This document shows positions 5,502 through 10,781 of a stretch of 10,781 bases of DNA, one piece after another. The notes below the pieces were generated by a model that made no database searches, was not told the origin of the DNA, and saw only the letters and a program-made list of their open reading frames with translations. The translations under genes were made by a program, and so were the position numbers. Source of the DNA: JBKPCD01 sp046727175 (GTDB taxonomy: Bacteria; Acidobacteriota; Vicinamibacteria; Vicinamibacterales; 2-12-FULL-66-21); the NCBI GenBank assembly GCA_046727175.1, contig JBKPCD010000245.1:1-10781 (forward strand), in the 5' to 3' direction. Each line of letters starts with the position of its first letter. Position 1 is the stretch's first letter.

Positions 5502-6931
5502 CCGACTACGCTGCCATCATCCCGATCGTCATCGTCGTGCTCTCGGCGATTGCGGCCATGCTCGCGGAAGCGTTCCGGCAGCCGGGCGAGCGCATGCCGA
5601 TTGCCGGCCTTGGCCTGATTGGTCTCGCGGGCGCAGCGCTCGCGTCGGTCTTCCTCTGGGACAGCGACGCTCGCAGCTTCGGCGTTGTCCGCTCGGACAA
5701 CTTCGCCCTCTTCGTCAACCTGATTCTCTGCGTCGTCGGAATCCTGACGATGCTGTTCTCGGACGATGTAGTGGAGCGCGAGGGCATTCCGCCCGGCGAG
5801 TACTACGCGCTGACGCTGTTTGCAATCAGCGGGATGATGCTGATGGCGTCGGCCACCGATCTGCTCGTGATCTTTCTCGCACTCGAGATTCTGTCGCTGG
5901 CCGTCTACGTGCTCACGGGGATCCGGCGCGTCAGCGCCGCGAGCGCCGAGGGCGCATTCAAGTATTTCCTGCTCGGCGCGTTCTCGAGCGCGTTCTTCCT
6001 CTACGGGATCGCGTTCGCGTTCGCGGCGTCCGGGTCGACACGTCTCGACCAGATCGGCGTGACGCTGTCGGCGCAGGGCACGGGTTCGCCGTCGCCAATG
6101 GCGCTCCTGGCAGTCGGACTGCTGGCGATCGGGTTCGCCTTCAAGGTATCCGCCGTGCCGTTCCACATGTGGACGCCGGACGCATACGAAGGCGCGCCGA
6201 CGATCGTGACCGCGTTCATGTCCACGGGCGTGAAGGCAGCGGCGTTTGCCGCGTTCGTCCGCGTGTTTCTCGCGCCGCTCGAGCCGCTGAAGGGGCAGTG
6301 GATTCCGGTCCTCTCGCTCATTGCCGCCGCGACGATGATTCTGGGGACCGTGGTCGGGGTCGTGCAGACCAACATCAAGCGGATGCTTGCGTATTCGAGC
6401 ATCGCGCACGCTGGCTATCTGCTACTCGGTATCGTGGCGACGACGGCGACGGGGAAGGCCGCGGTTCTCTTCTATCTGTTGTCGTACGCGGTGACGAACC
6501 TCGGAGCGCTCGGCATCGTCGCGCTGCTCGGCACACCACAGAACCCGCACGACGAGCTGCGCGACTTCGCCGGCCTCTGGCGATCGCGGCCGGCCCTCGC
6601 CGGGTTGATGACGGTGTTCCTCCTGTCGCTTGGAGGATTTCCGCCGACGGCCGGCTTCATTGGCAAGTGGTACATCTTCAGCGCCGCCGTCGAGCGCGGG
6701 TACTACACGCTCGCGATCATCGGCGTCCTCACCAGCGTCGTGTCGGTCTTCTTCTATCTGCGGATCGTCGTGATGATGTATATGACGGAAGGCGCCGACG
6801 CGGTCCGTCCGCGAGTGCCCGCTGCAGCCGTTGCCGGACTGGCGCTCGCCACGATTGCGGTCTTCTACCTCGGCGTCCTGCCGACGAAGATCCTGGATCT
6901 GGCGCTCGATTCGATTTCGACGATTTTCTGA
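5498..6931 (+). CDS. nuoN: NADH-quinone oxidoreductase subunit N (NuoN)
   Basis: NuoN is the proximal antiporter-like subunit of complex I and normally the last gene of the nuo operon, as here. The 477-residue product matches the usual length (about 470-490) and is hydrophobic throughout. The expected proton-path residues are present: E130 (LALEILSLAVYVL), K216 (AFKVSAVPFHMWTPDAYEGAPT; E. coli K217), K246 (STGVKAAAF; K247) and K390 (GFIGKWYIF; K395). TNIKRMLAYSSIAHAGYLL (from about residue 290) is the typical NuoN/MrpD-like segment. The ATG overlaps the nuoM stop as ATGA and the upstream Shine-Dalgarno is weak, so translation probably relies on ribosomes ending on nuoM, beyond the GC-rich repeat hairpin. 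No further plus-strand gene follows. The identification is certain. Confidence 0.97.
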   Translation: MTDYAAIIPIVIVVLSAIAAMLAEAFRQPGERMPIAGLGLIGLAGAALASVFLWDSDARSFGVVRSDNFALFVNLILCVVGILTMLFSDDVVEREGIPPGEYYALTLFAISGMMLMASATDLLVIFLALEILSLAVYVLTGIRRVSAASAEGAFKYFLLGAFSSAFFLYGIAFAFAASGSTRLDQIGVTLSAQGTGSPSPMALLAVGLLAIGFAFKVSAVPFHMWTPDAYEGAPTIVTAFMSTGVKAAAFAAFVRVFLAPLEPLKGQWIPVLSLIAAATMILGTVVGVVQTNIKRMLAYSSIAHAGYLLLGIVATTATGKAAVLFYLLSYAVTNLGALGIVALLGTPQNPHDELRDFAGLWRSRPALAGLMTVFLLSLGGFPPTAGFIGKWYIFSAAVERGYYTLAIIGVLTSVVSVFFYLRIVVMMYMTEGADAVRPRVPAAAVAGLALATIAVFYLGVLPTKILDLALDSISTIF

Positions 6932-7012
6932 ATCGAGGTTAACCCGCAGTCTTGTGTTGTGGGGCGGCGTCTCAGACCCCGTCCCTACGTGCAAACACCC
7001 CTCAATCGTGCG
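6932..7012. other. 81-bp convergent intergenic region between nuoN and the VWA gene
   Basis: The region separates the end of the nuo operon from the end of the minus-strand VWA operon. It holds an 8-bp palindrome GGTTAACC (6937-6944) and a weak nested pairing (GTGTT 6954-6958 with AACAC 6994-6998; GGGG 6961-6964 with CCCC 6977-6980). The pairing is asymmetric and has no U-tract on either strand, so I do not call a terminator. Confidence 0.5.
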
Positions 7013-10000
7013 CTAATTCTTCCGTCCTGCCGCGGCAATCCACGTATCGATCAGCGCCTGCGACGGGCCGCCGCGTACGCGGTAGGCATCGGCGAGGCGC
7101 GTCATGCGGGCGCGATCTTGTTCCGGCGTCTCGACGGGACGACCGCTTTCGAACGCCTCGTACAGTACGAGCAGGCCTGCCATCAATGACGTGTCGTCTT
7201 CGATGCGCTGTTCGATCAGTTCGTCGAGGGCCTGTAGTCCTTCTACGGGTCTGCCGGCCAGCAGCGATCCCATCACGTATCGCCGCTTCAAACCGTCGTC
7301 CGCCGGCCAACGGCTGCGGGCGCGCTCCAGAGAATCGAGCGCGAGATCGCCCCGATTGAGGCGCAGCTGTGCGTCGATGAGGAGGACGTGCAGCGGGAGC
7401 GCTTCGCCTTCCTTGATGAGTGCCGTTCGCCAGGCGCCGGCGGCTTCGCTGTCCTTGCCACCTGCGGCGTAGCACGCGCCGAGGTACACCATGGCAGGAT
7501 AGAAATCCGTCGAGGCGCGCATCGCGGTCCGGAACGACTGCGCCGCGGGCTCGAGCTGCCTGCTCGCAAGTAGGTTCAGTCCTCTGAGAAAAGCCGCAAC
7601 GGCGGATTCCTTCGCCAACGCATCCGAGACGGAGAGTTCGCTGACTCCTGCGGTGCGTGCGCGTTCGACGAGCTCGCGGACAGAAGGCGCAGTCGCATCG
7701 GGCCGTGCGGCCACCTGCTCGAGGAACGCACCCATGACCTGCGGTGCGAGGACTTGATCGAGCGCGAATGGCGGCGCCGTGCTGATGAGACGGGTCGACG
7801 ATCGCGTTGACGAGGGCGGCACCACCACGCTTGCGGTGCCGGTCGCATCCGTTCGCGCGCGCGGCACTTCCGTGACGGTGAAACCGCGCCGCAGTTCTCC
7901 GATCGGCGTTCCCCCTGCTTTGACCTTGGCTCGCGCGACGTAATTGCCGGGCGGAAGCACGCGGATATCGGCGAGTCCCTGCGCCATGACCGCACCGTGT
8001 GAGCCGATCGCCAGACTGGCGATCGTTTGAACGAGTGAGGGTCCATCAGGGGTCGCCGCAATTTCGAAGACCACGTCCCCTTCCGAAAACTGTTCGTCCT
8101 TGCTCTCGAGATCGACCTGCATCGCAAGGCGTTCGTCCTGCCGCACGTCGTTCAACGCAAGCCGCGATTCTGTCTGGGTGCCAGTGGGAACGCGAACGAG
8201 CATCGGTCCGGTACCGGACACCGATCCGAGCTTCGCCTGCCGAACGTCCACGCGATGATCGACCGATCCCACGTGCCCCGCGCCGTCGATGACCGCGGCG
8301 CGGACGATGTAAGAGCCTGGAGGGATGGGAACGTTCGTCGAGAACGACAGGCCATCCCCGGTCGGTTCGCCGAGCGGGCGTTCGCCGCCGACGATCTTCT
8401 TTCCTTCGAGGTCGCGGACCATGACCTGAAATGTCGCATCGCCTGGATCGAGACGCGACGCCTCGCCCGCCAGCACGAGCCTCAAGCGGCTCGCATCGTC
8501 CGGGTCCGGAGTGATGTAACTCGTGACGCGAAGACCGACGCCGGTTGCGGGAATTGGCGCTTCGAGCGCGGACGAAAGGCGTGCAGCCCAGTCGCGGTCC
8601 TCGTAGGTGCGCGCATCGAAGATTTCGCGCGCGCGGACGGTGGCGCCCGTCCTCGACACCTGCACCTTCATGCGCCGCGACTTGCCATCGAGATCCGCCG
8701 GCGATCGCTCGACGGCTACGCGGTAGTAGCCGGAGAGCTCTCGCGCGAGTCGATCGAACACGCCTTCGGCGCCGACTTCGGCTCGGTACGATCTCCCGCC
8801 GGTCATGCTGGCGAGATCCTGGAGGGGAGACCAGTGGAGGAAGGAGTCGTTCAGCGACGTGGTGCTCACGAGCCGTCGATTGACGACCGACGTCAGCGTT
8901 TCCGGCAGGTACAGCGTGAACAAGGTCGCACGCGCGGCAGCAGCCTCGGTTGCAACGATGCTCAGCAGCGACAGCTGATCGCGTTCCTCGAGCGGCCATC
9001 CGCCGGAAATGAGGATCACCGTCTTGTCGCCGCGTACTTGTGCCAGCGATGCGAGCGCCTGTCGCAATGCCGTCATGCTCGCCATCGACTGCATCAGCAC
9101 CGTGCGCCAGGTCATCTCCGCGCGCATCTGGATGTCGCGCGAGCAGCTGTCCAGGCCGTCGGCGGAGGTCCTCGAGCCTCCGGATCCACGGCTTCCACTC
9201 GTGGTTGATCCACCGCCTCCTGAGCCGCCCGTCTGCCCGCCCTGACTACCTCCGCCTGCACCTCCACCTCCGCCTGGCGAGGGCTGGGCACCACTGCCCG
9301 GAGCCGGTGCAACCGGTCCGATTGGATCGAACCCGCCGCCGGACGCGGAGATGCCGCCGCCGCCGCATTCGCGCTGCGCGACACTGCGGACAGCGGAGGG
9401 ATTGTGGCTTGCGATGTCACGCGCTTCCGTGAGACTGCCGTACTCCCATGGATTGGACAAGCCGCTCATACCGCTGGTGCGCAGCAGTGCGGCCTGGACC
9501 CGATCGTGCGCCCATGTGAACGGCACGTTGGGTCCCGTTGGAATGACCATCAGCGCCGAGCGATCGACGAAGTTCAGTCCCTTGAGGAAACGCGAGGCGG
9601 CATTCGCAACAGTGCGGACACTGCCTGGCTCGATCGTGTTCTGATCGACGATGAACACGAACAGCCGACCGAGGCCCGAGCCTTCGTTCGTGCTGACCGG
9701 CACGATCTCTGCACTCCGGCCGGCGTCGGGTCTTCCAGCCGCGACATCGACGAACTCTACGCTGACGACGCGGCGCGGCTGCCCGGCGACGGTCACCGTG
9801 AAGTCCGACGTCTCGAGACCTTTGATCGGCCGGCCCTGTCCGTCGAGAACGCCGACATCGAGGCTCACCACCTCGACGCCACTCCGAATCGGCGGGCCCT
9901 GATCGCGAGCCGGCTGCTGCTGTGCGGATGGAACGGCCGATGCGATCGCGCACAGGGCCGCCACCGAAACCGTCACGATACCGCTGGCCGTCCTCAGCAC
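7013..10000 (-). CDS. Exported VWA-domain protein (VWFA-related Acidobacterial type) with Gly-rich insert and C-terminal TPR
   Basis: The 995-residue product starts at a GTG with a strong Shine-Dalgarno (GGAGG, 6 nt upstream). Residues 1-26 form a Sec-type signal peptide, probably cut after AVPSA, so the protein should act outside the cytoplasm. Residues ~41-86 (VEVVSLDVGVLD..GLETSDFTVTVAG) and 110-460 form a VWA region like TIGR03436, ending in SGYYRVAVERSP. The MIDAS is degenerate: D119-x-N121-x-I123 replaces DxSxS, and ISGGW replaces the later DG site, so metal-dependent binding is doubtful. A Gly/Ser insert (213-278) lies between C212 and C286. Two beta-rich segments (about 483-590 and 600-713) share PPGSYIVRA and PPGNYVARA. 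Residues ~800-935 look like about four TPR-like helical pairs. It follows the second VWA gene by 3 nt. A role in protein-protein assembly is plausible; the function is unknown. Confidence 0.85.
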   Translation of the reverse strand: MLRTASGIVTVSVAALCAIASAVPSAQQQPARDQGPPIRSGVEVVSLDVGVLDGQGRPIKGLETSDFTVTVAGQPRRVVSVEFVDVAAGRPDAGRSAEIVPVSTNEGSGLGRLFVFIVDQNTIEPGSVRTVANAASRFLKGLNFVDRSALMVIPTGPNVPFTWAHDRVQAALLRTSGMSGLSNPWEYGSLTEARDIASHNPSAVRSVAQRECGGGGISASGGGFDPIGPVAPAPGSGAQPSPGGGGGAGGGSQGGQTGGSGGGGSTTSGSRGSGGSRTSADGLDSCSRDIQMRAEMTWRTVLMQSMASMTALRQALASLAQVRGDKTVILISGGWPLEERDQLSLLSIVATEAAAARATLFTLYLPETLTSVVNRRLVSTTSLNDSFLHWSPLQDLASMTGGRSYRAEVGAEGVFDRLARELSGYYRVAVERSPADLDGKSRRMKVQVSRTGATVRAREIFDARTYEDRDWAARLSSALEAPIPATGVGLRVTSYITPDPDDASRLRLVLAGEASRLDPGDATFQVMVRDLEGKKIVGGERPLGEPTGDGLSFSTNVPIPPGSYIVRAAVIDGAGHVGSVDHRVDVRQAKLGSVSGTGPMLVRVPTGTQTESRLALNDVRQDERLAMQVDLESKDEQFSEGDVVFEIAATPDGPSLVQTIASLAIGSHGAVMAQGLADIRVLPPGNYVARAKVKAGGTPIGELRRGFTVTEVPRARTDATGTASVVVPPSSTRSSTRLISTAPPFALDQVLAPQVMGAFLEQVAARPDATAPSVRELVERARTAGVSELSVSDALAKESAVAAFLRGLNLLASRQLEPAAQSFRTAMRASTDFYPAMVYLGACYAAGGKDSEAAGAWRTALIKEGEALPLHVLLIDAQLRLNRGDLALDSLERARSRWPADDGLKRRYVMGSLLAGRPVEGLQALDELIEQRIEDDTSLMAGLLVLYEAFESGRPVETPEQDRARMTRLADAYRVRGGPSQALIDTWIAAAGRKN

Positions 10001-10003
10001 AGC

Positions 10004-10013
10004 TCACCTCCCC
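10004..10013 (-). promoter_or_regulatory. Strong ribosome binding site for the 995-residue VWA gene
   Basis: On the minus strand the sequence reads GGGGAGGTGA, then GCT, then the GTG start at 10000. GGAGG is 6 nt from the GTG, and the TGA stop of the upstream VWA gene is part of the same stretch. This fixes the GTG as the start and suggests translational coupling of the two genes. Confidence 0.75.
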
Positions 10014-10781
10014 GCCTGCTGCGGTCCGCTCGCGCGGTATCCGCGCCTGGCCCTGATGTCGTATTTCTTGCCGTTCGTCATGTGAACCTTGATGTTGCGC
10101 CACTTGCCATCCCGCTTCGTGTTGGTCGACGAATACGACAGGATGTACTGATTTGCCAGCTCCGCGACGATCTGATTGAACACCTCGTCGAGCTCCTTCA
10201 CCTGACGAGGGAAGAACGCGCGACCTCCGGTCGATTTGGCGTACTCCTCGAGGCTGTTGCGGAGCTTCGGCACCGTCGCGCCGCTCCCGAACCCGACGGT
10301 GTACATCATCGCGTCGCTCGCCTGCACGCGAGCCAGCGCGGTGTCGCGCTGCGTGAAGCTGTTGCGATCGTCCCCATCGGAGAAGAGGACGACGCCCTTG
10401 CGGCCGAAGTCGCGCCCGACGAGATCGAGCGTCTTAACCGTCGCGTCGTATAAGGCAGTGCCTCCCCAGGATGCCAACAGCTCCACCGCCTCCTCACGTG
10501 CCCGCTGATCCTTCTCGCGCTCGGCGACAATGAAAGTCGTGTCGTTGAAGCCGACGATCGTCGCCGAGTCACCGATGCGGAGCTTCGAGAGCAGCTGCTT
10601 GACGGCCGCTTTGACGTCCGGCAGCGCGCCTTCCATGCTGCCGCTGATGTCAATCGCGAGCACGAGATCGAGCGGCGCATCCTCCGTCACCAGGCTGGCA
10701 ATCGGCTGCGCCACGTTGTCTTCGAGCACCTGGAAATCCTGCTGCTTCAAGCCGCGCACGAACTGGCCGTGCGCCGTCACG
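10004..10781 (-). CDS. VWA-domain protein (VWFA-related Acidobacterial type) with intact MIDAS, 5'-truncated
   Basis: The frame is open to the window edge, so the GTG at 10780 is probably internal and the signal peptide expected for this family lies outside. In the 258 visible residues the order is a short N-terminal beta motif (GQFVRGLKQQDFQVLEDN), then a VWA domain with a full MIDAS: DISGSM (D44, S46, S48), T108 in GGTALYDA and D135 in LFSDGDD. The C-terminal part carries the family-typical LANQYILSYSS, DGKWRNIKV and ARRGY. VWA domains with an intact MIDAS usually bind a divalent metal and, through it, a protein partner. The gene lies directly upstream of the larger VWA gene with a 3-nt gap and is probably in the same operon. 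The resemblance to TIGR03436 is strong; the biological role is not established. No enzyme motif is visible. Confidence 0.85.
   Translation of the reverse strand, partial: VTAHGQFVRGLKQQDFQVLEDNVAQPIASLVTEDAPLDLVLAIDISGSMEGALPDVKAAVKQLLSKLRIGDSATIVGFNDTTFIVAEREKDQRAREEAVELLASWGGTALYDATVKTLDLVGRDFGRKGVVLFSDGDDRNSFTQRDTALARVQASDAMMYTVGFGSGATVPKLRNSLEEYAKSTGGRAFFPRQVKELDEVFNQIVAELANQYILSYSSTNTKRDGKWRNIKVHMTNGKKYDIRARRGYRASGPQQAGR

Noticed and set aside
5366..6409. 347-codon minus-strand ORF antisense to nuoN
   Set aside because: Its composition is dominated by Arg, Glu and Asp, with no motif. It is the complement of hydrophobic membrane codons.
5242..6942. 566-codon ORF spanning the repeat element and nuoN
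   Set aside because: It is out of frame with the well-supported nuoN. Its repetitive start is only the heptamer array read in another frame.
6954..6998. Possible bidirectional terminator between nuoN and the VWA gene
   Set aside because: The pairing is short and asymmetric, with a large internal loop and no T-run on either strand.
9404..10453. 349-codon plus-strand ORF antisense to the two VWA genes
   Set aside because: It crosses the junction of two strong minus-strand genes and has no recognisable domain or RBS.

Overview
The window is GC-rich chromosomal DNA, probably from an Acidobacteriota bacterium, perhaps of the Vicinamibacteria type. The main evidence is the pair of genes on the minus strand, which resemble the 'VWFA-related Acidobacterial domain' family (TIGR03436). 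A degenerate GC-rich heptamer repeat and the form of the respiratory complex I operon fit that placement. The assignment rests on recognition of families and not on a search.

Left two thirds (1-6931, plus strand): the distal, membrane-arm half of a nuo operon for proton-pumping NADH:quinone oxidoreductase. The order is nuoH (5' end outside the window), nuoJ, nuoK, nuoL, nuoM, nuoN. The genes are tightly packed: nuoL/nuoM overlap as TAATG and nuoM/nuoN as ATGA. The charged residues of the proton pathway can be located and mostly carry E. coli numbering (NuoK E36 and E72; NuoL E144, D178, K229, H254, K342). Three departures stand out. nuoI, which normally lies between nuoH and nuoJ, is missing, and a 40-codon ORF exactly fills the slot. 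NuoM has Asp where the family normally has its key TM5 Glu. NuoM also ends in an ~87-residue tail encoded by a heptamer-repeat region bounded by a 26-bp perfect inverted repeat.

Short convergent junction (6932-7012): 81 bp with no convincing terminator.

Right third (7013-10781, minus strand): two co-oriented, probably co-transcribed genes for von Willebrand A (VWA) domain proteins. The upstream one (10004-10781, its 5' end cut by the window edge) has an intact metal-binding (MIDAS) motif. The downstream one (7013-10000) is a large exported protein with a degenerate MIDAS, a long Gly/Ser insert inside the VWA domain flanked by two cysteines, two similar beta-rich segments and a C-terminal TPR-like region. 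They are separated by 3 nt, with a strong Shine-Dalgarno inside the end of the first gene, so translational coupling is likely. Their cellular role is not known from sequence.

No tRNA, rRNA, CRISPR array, transposase or phage gene was seen.
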